Of a DNA stretch of 64,000 bases, positions 33,502 through 42,344 are shown piece by piece. A program made the position numbers and the translations under genes. Under the pieces are notes generated by a model. The model was not told where the DNA came from and ran no database searches. It saw only the letters and a list, made by a program, of their open reading frames with translations. Positions within the stretch are counted from its first letter, which is position 1. Each line of letters begins with the position of its first letter. Location of the stretch: assembly GCA_016187935.1 (NCBI GenBank), contig JACPIU010000016.1, positions 1 to 64,000 on the forward strand, in the 5' to 3' direction. Origin of the DNA: Bdellovibrio sp. Its GTDB lineage: Bacteria > Bdellovibrionota > Bacteriovoracia > Bacteriovoracales > Bacteriovoracaceae.

Positions 33502-35934
33502 GTGGGGATAAAATCGCCCCAACACATTATTTTAATCACCGTTCTTGTGACAGGAACGTTGCATGGCTGTCTGTCCAGCGGCGGACAGGGCGGGGGGCGG
33601 AAATCAAGTGAAGTGGCGGTTCAAAACTCCACCATGTCCGTCCCGGAGGGGTATGGACGCCTTCTGCAAGACAATCCCATTATTCTTTCGGGCAATGTCA
33701 ACTTAGAGGCCACCGCCGATCTCTCCAAATATTTAAGAAGCACTCCCGACTTTATTACCTACAATAACAACTTAATGGAATCATGTGAGGGTTCAGGCAC
33801 TCAAGGCAGCATCGAATCCTGTTACGAAGTTCGCAAAGATCGTGCCACCGCATTGCCTCTCACTGCAGTTTCAAAGCGCTGGGCGTTTCCTGTAACCACT
33901 TCTGAATTTGCCCAGGTCAATGCTTTCGGCCATATCAAAAAATACATCGATCGCTATCATAATTTAATTCGAGATCTTTATACCTATAAGGCCAATCCCA
34001 ATACGCCTCCTCCACTTAACTTTTATGAAACCGCTATTCCCAGGGCCTTGTACACAACCAAGGCCCAATGGTATGGCGGGCAATCCTTAGTGATCTATGC
34101 AGACTGCGATCTTCCGGGTAACGCTAATTTCACCCCCAGTGATTTTACCCTGTGCTTTGGTTCCTATACTGAGTATCCTCAAGTTAAAATGGCCCAAGAC
34201 CCCAGTGTCATGCATCACGAATTTGGCCATGGTATATCCCAAGTGATGATGAACTTTCGCAATATTGCTGCCGGTCTCCCGGAACGCTCAAACATTAGCT
34301 ATGCTTTTTATGATGAGGCGGGATCCATTCAGGAAGGTGTGGCGGATTATTATTCCTATGCCATGAACGGCCGCAGTCGTTTTGGAGAATGGGGTCTTAT
34401 ACGTTTTGCCAATGCCGGTCGCCCCGTGGATGAAAACGATACATTGCACGCACCGGGAATTTCCAGGAATGTGGAAGAACGCCTGCGCTATCCCGATTAT
34501 CTTACCTACGATAGCTCCGAGCCCACGGCCACGATTGAGGATGTTCACTATGCCGGGCAAACAACCTCTCACTTTCTCACCGCCTTTACGCGTGATTTGC
34601 AAGAAACTTGTTCCATGACTTTTACCCAGGCGAGCGATACAGTGTTGTATCTTTTGACAGAATCATATGCCGAGCTAGGCGATCTCACCGGCACCGCCAG
34701 TGATCATAGCGCCGGTGCTAATATCTCAGAAGCGACGATTAATCTCGGTTCCGGCCTTGACAGCTCAGGCGTGCGAATCTCCAAAGACTGGGTGATGAAA
34801 GTAGCTCCTATAAACTACCGCAATTTTTTTCAAAAATTCGCCAAATATGCCTATCAGATTTTAAACAAGGGCAGCTCTACCCGTTGCAATGGTTTTAACT
34901 ATCCTCTCGATAATCTGGAGAAGCTGCTGGACTCATATGGTTTATTGCTCTTCAAAACCTACAATGAAAATGGCGGCAATGCTAACAATGGAAATAGCGG
35001 CACCAATAAGCAAGTCACCGCCGCCAACCGTTTGAAGTCAGTTCTCATTTCAAAAAATCTGATCAAATTAGATTCCTCGACAGATTCATCCCCTTTCTTT
35101 GTTTTCGATAAACGTGCAGATATACTTTCGGCCGTGGCCAATCTTCAGGCCCGTGGCAATATCACTCAGATCTCAAGTCAGATTCCTTCGCAGTTAGATT
35201 ATAACAACGGCAATGGGGAAATCAGCCCTGGGGAAGTGGTGGGAATCGCCCTCAATCTCTATAACGATTCCAACTCCACGATGGCCGGGGTCGAAGTGTT
35301 GGCCAATGACTGGGATCACACCAAAGATGATGGTGGAGTTCCAAAACCGTGCAACAGTTTTGAAGACGCTTGGCCTCTTTCCACTGAAGGTGCCGCTCCT
35401 TCGGATGGCAGTGGTTCTTCCGCCGGAGCATGCCAATGGACAACTCGCACCAATGGGACCGCGGGTGCGCCAACTGAGACGGGTGAATCTCTCCATCCTG
35501 TCTGCTTTGTGCAAGTCAGAGACGGGGGGACAACCAAATGGGCCACCCAAGACGCTCTACGCATCAGTCAGAATCAAGACCCTAATAAGTGCTTAGGCGG
35601 TACAACCAATCGCAAGGATTGTTATATCCGCGCTATTCGCGGGGCCGATTTTGCCTGGTATTCAAAGATTAACCCCAAGACGAGCTGGGGTAAGACTGTT
35701 CCGGATGAAAGTGGTTCCCCCACTTTTAACAGCAACAATATTCTTCTCTTTGAAGCAAGTCCGGACATTCCTCCGGGAACAGTTTTCGACTGTCGCTTCA
35801 GGGTCCGTTTTACCAATTGCACTGAGTGTTTCACCAAACAAACAGATTCCAACGAGGATGATTGGCTGGATTATGAATATTCCGGCCCATTGCCTTTCAA
35901 GATTCTGCATTTTCAATTCACTGTTATCGACTAA
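33502..35934 (+). CDS. Zinc metalloprotease lipoprotein (HExxH)
   Basis: The lipobox L-H-G-C gives Cys23; residues 239-243 are H-E-F-G-H, the zinc and general-base site, and a second Glu follows about 35 residues later in Q-E-G-V-A-D-Y-Y (E278), the typical third ligand of gluzincins (M4/M36-like). Further parts: a Cys-rich middle and a beta-sandwich-like C-terminus with disulphide candidates. GTG 33502 lies 7 nt after AAAGGAG; TTG 33496 is too close to it. It sits between the 1234-aa protein and the membrane-anchored 213-aa protein, so it may process surface or prey proteins or mature its neighbours. Confidence 0.8.
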   Translation: MGIKSPQHIILITVLVTGTLHGCLSSGGQGGGRKSSEVAVQNSTMSVPEGYGRLLQDNPIILSGNVNLEATADLSKYLRSTPDFITYNNNLMESCEGSGTQGSIESCYEVRKDRATALPLTAVSKRWAFPVTTSEFAQVNAFGHIKKYIDRYHNLIRDLYTYKANPNTPPPLNFYETAIPRALYTTKAQWYGGQSLVIYADCDLPGNANFTPSDFTLCFGSYTEYPQVKMAQDPSVMHHEFGHGISQVMMNFRNIAAGLPERSNISYAFYDEAGSIQEGVADYYSYAMNGRSRFGEWGLIRFANAGRPVDENDTLHAPGISRNVEERLRYPDYLTYDSSEPTATIEDVHYAGQTTSHFLTAFTRDLQETCSMTFTQASDTVLYLLTESYAELGDLTGTASDHSAGANISEATINLGSGLDSSGVRISKDWVMKVAPINYRNFFQKFAKYAYQILNKGSSTRCNGFNYPLDNLEKLLDSYGLLLFKTYNENGGNANNGNSGTNKQVTAANRLKSVLISKNLIKLDSSTDSSPFFVFDKRADILSAVANLQARGNITQISSQIPSQLDYNNGNGEISPGEVVGIALNLYNDSNSTMAGVEVLANDWDHTKDDGGVPKPCNSFEDAWPLSTEGAAPSDGSGSSAGACQWTTRTNGTAGAPTETGESLHPVCFVQVRDGGTTKWATQDALRISQNQDPNKCLGGTTNRKDCYIRAIRGADFAWYSKINPKTSWGKTVPDESGSPTFNSNNILLFEASPDIPPGTVFDCRFRVRFTNCTECFTKQTDSNEDDWLDYEYSGPLPFKILHFQFTVID

Positions 35935-35939
35935 CCATC

Positions 35940-36581
35940 ATGAAGACGGACCAAGAAACTCCCAAAATAAAATCCTCACTCATCGCTGGAGTGATGATTT
36001 GTGGCATTGTTGCAGGCCTCATTTATTGGTTTAATCAAGAATCGCCCCCCTCTCACACTCCCCAGCAAGTTGTTTCACCCCAACCTCAGTCCAAGACCAT
36101 TGTCTACGAAACACTGGAAAAAAAGGACAAGAACATTAAGCGATATCCCAGCACCTCGGTGGAATTGAAAAACATTTCACTGCATAAAAAACCAGATGAC
36201 CATGCCAGTCCCACAACTCTAAAACGCGCCGGCCGCTTCCTTCGCGGCGACGATCTGGAACGATTTAGCGATGAAAAAGTTTATCTGCCTACCGTCAATA
36301 CTCCGAATCCAAACTGGAAAGAAAAGTTGGGGCATGAACTGTTGCGTTTCCAACCCGAAGGGGTAAAAGTCGCCCTGGCCCATGAACAAAGTTATCTCTC
36401 CATTTCGAAGGGAAAAGGCCGTTACATGGAATTAATTGTGGTGAATTACATTAATCCGGTAAGCGGCAATACCGCCTTTCGCGCCTTGGCCGATTCGGAA
36501 ACAGGGCAGCTCATCGATACCTGGGATCAAACCCACTCGGAACGCCCCGTTCAGATCAAATTCACGCAACATCAGGACTAA
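35940..36581 (+). CDS. Membrane-anchored protein, unknown, 213 aa
   Basis: One transmembrane segment at about residues 14-30 is followed by a Pro/Gln-rich periplasmic linker and a C-terminal mixed domain of about 100 residues with a beta-hairpin-like end ([14 protein letters not shown]). The start is 5 nt after the metalloprotease stop, so it is the third gene of the operon. The C-terminal domain looks like a small PepSY-type or inhibitor fold, which would fit a partner of the protease, but this is weak. The 3' end overlaps ScoB by 4 nt (convergent). Confidence 0.55.
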   Translation: MKTDQETPKIKSSLIAGVMICGIVAGLIYWFNQESPPSHTPQQVVSPQPQSKTIVYETLEKKDKNIKRYPSTSVELKNISLHKKPDDHASPTTLKRAGRFLRGDDLERFSDEKVYLPTVNTPNPNWKEKLGHELLRFQPEGVKVALAHEQSYLSISKGKGRYMELIVVNYINPVSGNTAFRALADSETGQLIDTWDQTHSERPVQIKFTQHQD

Positions 36582-37234
36582 AATTTCATTTCAGGAACAT
36601 GATTGGGGACTGTCAGTTTGGCGGCAGTTGATTTTACAATTTCTTCTACCGAAACACCGGGGGCGCGCTCACGCAAAACCAATCCTTTCGCTGTGACATC
36701 AATGACCGCCAGTTCCGTGACAATCTTTTTTACCACCGCAACACCGGTCAAAGGTAAGGCACATTTAGGAAGAACTTTGCTGGAACCATCTTTGGCCACG
36801 TGTTGCATGGCCACAATTACGTTGGGAGAACCGGCCACAAGATCCATGGCACCACCCATTCCCTTCACCATTTTCCCCGGGATCATCCAATTGGCAAGAC
36901 TGCCTTGCTCATCGACCTCCATCGCTCCTAAAACAGTAAGGTCCACATGCCCTCCACGAATCATGGCGAAGGAATCGGCACTAGAAAAAAATGAGGCGCT
37001 TGCAATGGCCGTGACGGTCTCCTTACCGGCGTTAATGAGGTCAGGATCAAGCTCTGGCTCGGTGGGGTACGGCCCCATCCCAAGCAGACCATTTTCACTC
37101 TGAAAAACCACATCAATACCTTTGGGGATATAATTGGCCACCAACGTGGGAATGCCAATACCCAGATTCACATAATATCCATCTCGAAGTTCTTGAGCTA
37201 TACGTTGGGCAATTTGTTCTCGAGTTAGGGCCAT
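36578..37234 (-). CDS. scoB: 3-oxoacid (succinyl-CoA:acetoacetate) CoA-transferase subunit B
   Basis: The catalytic S-E-N-G-L-L-G motif (Glu forms the CoA thioester), V-N-L-G-I-G-I-P-T and G-A-M-E-V motifs are those of subunit B of the two-subunit CoA transferase. It exchanges CoA between succinyl-CoA and acetoacetate, turning the acetoacetate made by leucine or ketone degradation into usable acetoacetyl-CoA. An AGGGAGA site precedes ATG 37234. It follows scoA by 18 nt. Confidence 0.93.
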   Translation of the reverse strand: MALTREQIAQRIAQELRDGYYVNLGIGIPTLVANYIPKGIDVVFQSENGLLGMGPYPTEPELDPDLINAGKETVTAIASASFFSSADSFAMIRGGHVDLTVLGAMEVDEQGSLANWMIPGKMVKGMGGAMDLVAGSPNVIVAMQHVAKDGSSKVLPKCALPLTGVAVVKKIVTELAVIDVTAKGLVLRERAPGVSVEEIVKSTAAKLTVPNHVPEMKF

Positions 37235-37252
37235 AAAATATAATCTCCCTGC

Positions 37253-37948
37253 TTATTTTCTGATCGTTTTTCTTTCGATACGTTTTTGATAATTAACACC
37301 TTGGAAAATTCTCTTCACGTAAATTCCCGGGACATGAATGTTGTCAGGATCAAGGGAACCAACCGGTACCATTTCCTCAACTTCAGCGATGGTTATTTTT
37401 CCGCAGGTGGCGATCATGGGATTGAAATTGCGCGCCGTTTTCCTGAAAATTAAATTTCCCATGGCATCACCCCGCCAGGCCTTCACGATCGCATAATCGG
37501 CCTTGAGTGCCCGTTCTAAAACATATTTTCGGCCATCAAACTCACGTACTTCTTTCCCCTCGGCCACGATCGTGCCAACCCCTGTCGCTGTAAAAAAGGC
37601 GGGAATACCGGCACCGCCAGCGCGCAGTTTCTCGGCCAAAGTACCTTGTGGTGTCATCTCAAGTTGCAACTCACCGGAGAGCACCAAGGTTTCGAAAAGC
37701 TTGTTCTCGCCGACATAGCTTGAAATCATTTTTTTGATCTGCCGCTTTTGCAAAAGAAGTCCAAGGCCAAAATCATCCACGCCGGCATTGTTGGAGATGC
37801 AAGTAATATTTTTAATACCTTTTTCGGCCAGAGCGGCAATACTATTTTCCGGAATACCACAAAGGCCGAATCCGCCAAGAGCAATAGTACAGCCATCAGG
37901 GATATCAGCAACAGCTTCGCGAGCGTCCTTCACAACTTTCTTAAACAT
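37253..37948 (-). CDS. scoA: 3-oxoacid CoA-transferase subunit A
   Basis: The [11 protein letters not shown] motif near residue 25, the [13 protein letters not shown] motif and the C-terminal P-x-I-Y-V-K-R pattern identify subunit A. It pairs with the subunit B gene just downstream, as is normal for bacterial ScoAB. AAGGAGA lies before ATG 37948. The fumarase pair ends 13 nt upstream on the same strand, so all four may share a transcript. Confidence 0.93.
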   Translation of the reverse strand: MFKKVVKDAREAVADIPDGCTIALGGFGLCGIPENSIAALAEKGIKNITCISNNAGVDDFGLGLLLQKRQIKKMISSYVGENKLFETLVLSGELQLEMTPQGTLAEKLRAGGAGIPAFFTATGVGTIVAEGKEVREFDGRKYVLERALKADYAIVKAWRGDAMGNLIFRKTARNFNPMIATCGKITIAEVEEMVPVGSLDPDNIHVPGIYVKRIFQGVNYQKRIERKTIRK

Positions 37949-37961
37949 GGCATGTCTCCTT

Positions 37962-38543
37962 TTAGTGTGCCTGACCTATTAGCTCTTTCAATATCGACTG
38001 ACTCGATTCTAACACCTGCTGATGCAATGAATTTCCATGTGAATCGATGGTGACCACCACGGGAAAATCTTCCACCGTAAATTCCCAAATGGCCTCAGGT
38101 GAACCAAACTGTTCAAGATAGACGCCATCCACAGATTTAATTCGTTCCGCCAAGACCTGGGCCGCTCCTCCGATAGCGTGTAAATAAACGCAACCGTATT
38201 CACGACAGGCATTCAAAGTTTTCGGCCCCATGCCTCCCTTCCCAATCACCCCTACGATCCCGTGGTCCCGAATAACCTGCCATTGATAAGGCTCTTCCCT
38301 GATGGAAGTGGTGGGACCAGCGGCCACAACACGGTACTTACCGGTCTTTTTATCTTTGAGCACCACCGGCCCACAGTGATAAATAATTTGGTTACGCAGG
38401 TCCACAGGCGAAGGATTGCCGTCATGCAAGTACTTATGGACAGCATCTCGTCCGGTAAAAATTTTGCCCGTGATCTTGACCATATCTCCTACATGTAACT
38501 CTCTCACCATCGCTTGAGAAAAGGGATAAGTTAAAGTCTTCAT
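37962..38543 (-). CDS. Class I fumarase/tartrate dehydratase, beta subunit
   Basis: The 193-aa protein carries the swivelling-domain motifs of class I hydratases, with [15 protein letters not shown] and a late A-I-G-G-A-A stretch. With the alpha subunit directly upstream it should hydrate fumarate to malate in the TCA cycle. GAGGAGA precedes ATG 38543; the frame extends to 38711 but overlaps the alpha gene and is rejected. Fumarase and L-tartrate dehydratase subunits are hard to tell apart by sequence, so no symbol is given. Confidence 0.88.
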   Translation of the reverse strand: MKTLTYPFSQAMVRELHVGDMVKITGKIFTGRDAVHKYLHDGNPSPVDLRNQIIYHCGPVVLKDKKTGKYRVVAAGPTTSIREEPYQWQVIRDHGIVGVIGKGGMGPKTLNACREYGCVYLHAIGGAAQVLAERIKSVDGVYLEQFGSPEAIWEFTVEDFPVVVTIDSHGNSLHQQVLESSQSILKELIGQAH

Positions 38544-38556
38544 GCATTCTCTCCTC

Positions 38557-39540
38557 TTAATAAAGCCATTTTGAAATTCCGCCATTCTTTGATAACTGGA
38601 TACCCTGCCGACGAAAGGCCCAACACATATAACTAATCGATACAAAGAAGCTTGCCGGAACCCGTTGTTGTGAACCGATTTTGCAACCAAGTAAGGTGGT
38701 CTTGCCCCCAAATCCCATGGGCCCGATCATAAGCTTGTTGCACGATTGCACAATCTCCTGCTCAAGCTTGGCCAGTTCACTGTCAGGATTTTTATCATCC
38801 AGCTTGCGCAACAATTGTTCCTTACTCTCCAAATAGCCTGAACCGCGATCGCCCCCAATACAAATTCCCAGAATTCCCGGGCCACATCCCTGCCCTTGGG
38901 CCTTGACCACTCCATCCAAAATAACTTTCCGAACGCCGTTTAAGTCGCGTCCGGCGTCGATAGCGGTGTAAGGAAGAGAATATTGGATACCTACGTTTTC
39001 ACATCCTCCACCTTTCAGCATGGCACGAACTTCCACATTGGGAGATTTATGCTGATGGAAATGAAAGGAAGGATGACCTGGGCCTAAGTTTGTAGGTTCA
39101 CTTTTACCTGTGACTGAATTAACACTATTCTGTCGCAGGTATCCCAACTCCGTGGCCTTTACCACCGCCTTTCTGGCCTGATCCATAAATTTAATCTGAT
39201 CAAAATTAGTTGGATGGGAGACATAAAACAAAACCGTTCCAGTATCCTGACATATGGGTTGAGACTTTGCTTTGGCCAGGGCAATGTTATCCTCAATAAT
39301 CTTCATGGCATATTCGGCCGTGGTGTTTTTCTCTTCTCGCTCTAGCGCCGCCAGAATAACTTTTTGAACATCATCAGGCAGTTCTGTAGACGTACGCCTA
39401 AGTAACTCCAGTAGAGATGAAAATACATCTCCGGAAGCAGGTCCCTTTTTGTTCTTACTGTTCTTGTTGTTCTTAGAACCGGGAACCCTTTTTTTGGCAA
39501 TTTTCTTAGCTACTTTTTTTGGCAGACGTTTCTTGACCAT
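38557..39540 (-). CDS. Class I fumarase/tartrate dehydratase, alpha subunit
   Basis: The Fe-S Cys set is visible: I-C-Q-D-T-G, G-G-G-C-E-N and G-C-G/K-I-G-type Cys (L-L-G-C-K-I-G), as in class I fumarases. The body has normal length. The first 33 residues are an extra Lys-rich tail with repeated K-K and S-K-N-N-K, absent from usual family members; it has no signal-peptide hydrophobic core. AGAGGAAT precedes ATG 39540. The beta subunit follows by 13 nt. Confidence 0.88.
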   Translation of the reverse strand: MVKKRLPKKVAKKIAKKRVPGSKNNKNSKNKKGPASGDVFSSLLELLRRTSTELPDDVQKVILAALEREEKNTTAEYAMKIIEDNIALAKAKSQPICQDTGTVLFYVSHPTNFDQIKFMDQARKAVVKATELGYLRQNSVNSVTGKSEPTNLGPGHPSFHFHQHKSPNVEVRAMLKGGGCENVGIQYSLPYTAIDAGRDLNGVRKVILDGVVKAQGQGCGPGILGICIGGDRGSGYLESKEQLLRKLDDKNPDSELAKLEQEIVQSCNKLMIGPMGFGGKTTLLGCKIGSQQRVPASFFVSISYMCWAFRRQGIQLSKNGGISKWLY

Positions 39541-39641
39541 AGATATTCCTCTATTGATGAAGTTGACGGATGAAATTATTTGCCACTATCGTAGCAGAGC
39601 ATTCCAATTTCGTTAACCCTTAACTATAAAAATGGTTTTCA

Positions 39642-41687
39642 ATGTTTTCTCTCAACAACTTAAACTCGATGCAACGACTTGCCGCCGAAACGGTGCAAGG
39701 CCCAGTGCTCATTTTGGCCGGCGCTGGCAGCGGGAAAACCAGCACCATCACCCATCGCATGGCCCATATGGTGGCCAATTTGAATATCTCACCAAAATCA
39801 ATTTTAGGCGTGACATTTACTAATAAAGCGGCCCGAGAAATGCGCGAGCGGGTTATTTCATTAATCGGCCACACCGCTTCTCATGGAATGACGCTATCCA
39901 CCTTTCATGCTCTGTGCGTTTCCATTCTCAAAAAGCATATCGAAAAACTCGGATATCATTCTAGCTTCAATATTTATGACACAAGCGACCAGATGGCTAT
40001 TATCCGCGAAGCACTCAATCAATATCGAAGTGATAAAGACGGTGGGTTCGATCGCAAAACCATTCAGGCAAGAATCAGTTTTTTAAAAAATCAGGGAATC
40101 TCCCCCGAACAATTTCCAAAATCAAAACATTTTGACTACGACTCTCCCTACGATTTGGCCACCCAGCATTGCTTTCAATTCTATCGCGACAAAATGCGTT
40201 TCTATAATGCTATTGATTTTGATGATATTTTATTTTTAACCGCCTCTCTATTTCGTAAATTTCCTGAGCTGGCAACTTCTTACTCCAAGCGTTTTCAATA
40301 CATCATGGTAGATGAGTATCAGGATACTAATGCTTTGCAGTTTGAATTAATCTTGGCCTTAACGAGCACTCACAAAAACCTATGTGTGGTGGGGGACGAT
40401 GATCAGTCTATTTATGCTTTTCGTGGTGCCGATATCACCAACATTCTGTCCTTTGATAAACATTTTTCTCCCGCCAAAGTTATCAAGCTGGAAGAGAATT
40501 ATCGTTCAACTCAACCCATTTTAGAGTTGGCCAATCATGTTATTGCCCAAAATAAAGTGCGTAAACAGAAGACTCTCTTCAGTCAAAAAAAGAGTACCGA
40601 ACTCCCCATCCTCTGGTCCTGCGGCCATACTGAGCATGAGGCCCAAGCTGTCACGGAAGATATTTTACAATATTGGAGAAGCGGAAAAAGTTTAAATGAT
40701 ATCGCCATTCTCTACCGCTCAAAAACCCAAGTTGAACCTTTTGAGGCCCAACTGCGCATGTCTCAAATACCCTACACCATCATTGGCGGACAAAAACTTT
40801 ACGACAAAAAAGAAATCAAAGACATCATGAGTTACCTCACTCTGATCTACAATACCCGCAACGAACTGGCCCTGCGGCGTATTCTCAATGTCCCGAACCG
40901 GGGTATCGGCCAGGCCACCTTAGATAAATATCTGGCCCTTAAAGAAAGCAGGAAATGCGATCTTTTTTCCGCCTTAGAAAACAATCCGAGTCTTGGGCCC
41001 ACCAAATCAACCGGCGTTTTAGATTTTATCAAAATCATTAATCACTCTAAAGATCTCTTTGCTCAGAGACCTCTGCATACCGCTCTGACAGAACTCATTT
41101 CAAGTCTAGGCTATTACGAATTTATTAATCATGAATATAAGGATGCTCCCAAGCAAGCTGAAAGAAAGAGATTGGATGTCGAAGCCTTCATCCAAACGGC
41201 GGAACATTTCTATAATTATCACAAGCAAAACACCACTCTTGATCTGTTTGTTGAAAAGATTATCTTACAGGATTCCCAAGACCAGGCCGATGCCCAAGAG
41301 GACCAAAACAAAATTCAAAAAAATGAGATAGCCTTAATGACTCTACACTCGGCCAAAGGACTGGAGTTTGAGCGGGTCTATTTTGTGGGAACCGAAGAAG
41401 ACCTGCTCCCACATAAAAAGACCATGAGTGAAGGAACGGATATCAGTGAAGAATTGCGCCTCTGTTACGTCGGCATCACTCGCGCTCGTAAAAAACTCAT
41501 CCTCACCTATTGCAAGGAACGAACTCTTTACGGGAAAAAAGTCCCCCGTCATAAATCGCGCTTTTTGGAAGTTCTCAAACCCGGTCTGTTGATTGAACAG
41601 GATCGAACGACTTTCGGCCATCTCACCCCTGAAGAGGCCAAGGATTATAAGAAAAATTTCTTCAAGGGTCTGATTGACGATATGTAA
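39642..41687 (+). CDS. UvrD/Rep-type DNA helicase (superfamily I)
   Basis: All SF1A motifs are present: Q motif N-x-M-Q, Walker A G-A-G-S-G-K-T at about residues 27-33, T-F-T-N-K-A-A-x-E-M, V-D-E-Y-Q-D-T-N, G-D-D-D-Q-S-I-Y-A-F-R-G-A, E-E-N-Y-R-S and the late V-G-I-T-R-A-R-K. Length 681 aa matches Rep rather than the longer UvrD/PcrA with tail. It unwinds 3'-5' DNA in repair and restart. It faces away from the fumarase operon; the 101-nt gap holds its promoter. Confidence 0.93.
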   Translation: MFSLNNLNSMQRLAAETVQGPVLILAGAGSGKTSTITHRMAHMVANLNISPKSILGVTFTNKAAREMRERVISLIGHTASHGMTLSTFHALCVSILKKHIEKLGYHSSFNIYDTSDQMAIIREALNQYRSDKDGGFDRKTIQARISFLKNQGISPEQFPKSKHFDYDSPYDLATQHCFQFYRDKMRFYNAIDFDDILFLTASLFRKFPELATSYSKRFQYIMVDEYQDTNALQFELILALTSTHKNLCVVGDDDQSIYAFRGADITNILSFDKHFSPAKVIKLEENYRSTQPILELANHVIAQNKVRKQKTLFSQKKSTELPILWSCGHTEHEAQAVTEDILQYWRSGKSLNDIAILYRSKTQVEPFEAQLRMSQIPYTIIGGQKLYDKKEIKDIMSYLTLIYNTRNELALRRILNVPNRGIGQATLDKYLALKESRKCDLFSALENNPSLGPTKSTGVLDFIKIINHSKDLFAQRPLHTALTELISSLGYYEFINHEYKDAPKQAERKRLDVEAFIQTAEHFYNYHKQNTTLDLFVEKIILQDSQDQADAQEDQNKIQKNEIALMTLHSAKGLEFERVYFVGTEEDLLPHKKTMSEGTDISEELRLCYVGITRARKKLILTYCKERTLYGKKVPRHKSRFLEVLKPGLLIEQDRTTFGHLTPEEAKDYKKNFFKGLIDDM

Positions 41688-41809
41688 TTTCATCTCGATG
41701 ATTTTAATCATTACCACCAACGAGTTTCGTTTTTGCTACGCCGAAAACAATAACGTAAAAATCTTCATGCTTTTTTTAGAAACTCTCAAATCTTATCAAG
41801 GAGAAGAAA

Positions 41810-42109
41810 ATGCGCATGCTGATGAAAGTATCAATCCCGGTGGAGCAAGGAAATAAGGCCTTACGCGACGGGAGTCTGCAAAAAACCGTCATGGGCCTTG
41901 TTGAAGCGGTAAAGCTCGAAGCTTCTTATTTCACAACTGAATATGGCAAAAGAACAGGTTATTATTTTTTTGATATGAGTGATTCAAAGTTGATGCCTAC
42001 CCTGGCGGAACCTTTTTTCCAAAAATTAGATGCTGAAGTGACGTGGACTCCGGTCATGGATATGGCCGATCTCAAGGCCGGCCTAGAAAAAGTGACAAAA
42101 TTACTGTAA
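41810..42109 (+). CDS. Small conserved protein, 99 aa, unknown
   Basis: A strong AAGGAG site precedes ATG 41810. The sequence contains K-V-x-I-P-V-E-Q-G-N-K-A and Y-F-T-T-E-Y-G-K-R-T-G-Y-Y-F-F-D-M-S, a ferredoxin-like alpha/beta pattern shared by many small hypothetical proteins in soil bacteria. No signal peptide or catalytic residue is evident. It is followed by the nested inverted repeats at 42119-42198. Confidence 0.65.
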   Translation: MRMLMKVSIPVEQGNKALRDGSLQKTVMGLVEAVKLEASYFTTEYGKRTGYYFFDMSDSKLMPTLAEPFFQKLDAEVTWTPVMDMADLKAGLEKVTKLL

Positions 42110-42118
42110 CCAACAAGC

Positions 42119-42198
42119 TTAAGCGGAGTTCCAACATCTTTAAGTTGGAACTCCCCCATTCACAATGTAATTACTGGTAGTTAGACAATTCCGCTTAA
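42119..42198 (+). other. Nested, mutually exclusive inverted repeats
   Basis: An inner 11-bp perfect hairpin, GGAGTTCCAAC (42125-42135) with GTTGGAACTCC (42144-42154), overlaps by GGA with an outer repeat, TTAAGCGGA (42119-42127) pairing TCCGCTTAA (42190-42198). Only one can form at a time, like an attenuator switch. There is no T run after the inner arm. It lies between the 99-aa gene and the LamG lipoprotein gene. Confidence 0.45.
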
Positions 42199-42344
42199 AT
42201 AGTGCCTATCCCCAAAGGCAAGGATCCGAAGCCCCTCTCAAACAGCTTGCCATAACTCGATGTTTTCGTACTCATCCGAGGCCTCAAAATTACCGATAGT
42301 ATAATAGAATCAAGGATTTACTTATTCATAGGGAGGACTTTGTT

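Noticed and set aside
38544..38711. N-terminal extension of the fumarase beta subunit
   Set aside because: It overlaps the alpha gene, and a strong GAGGAGA site precedes ATG 38543.
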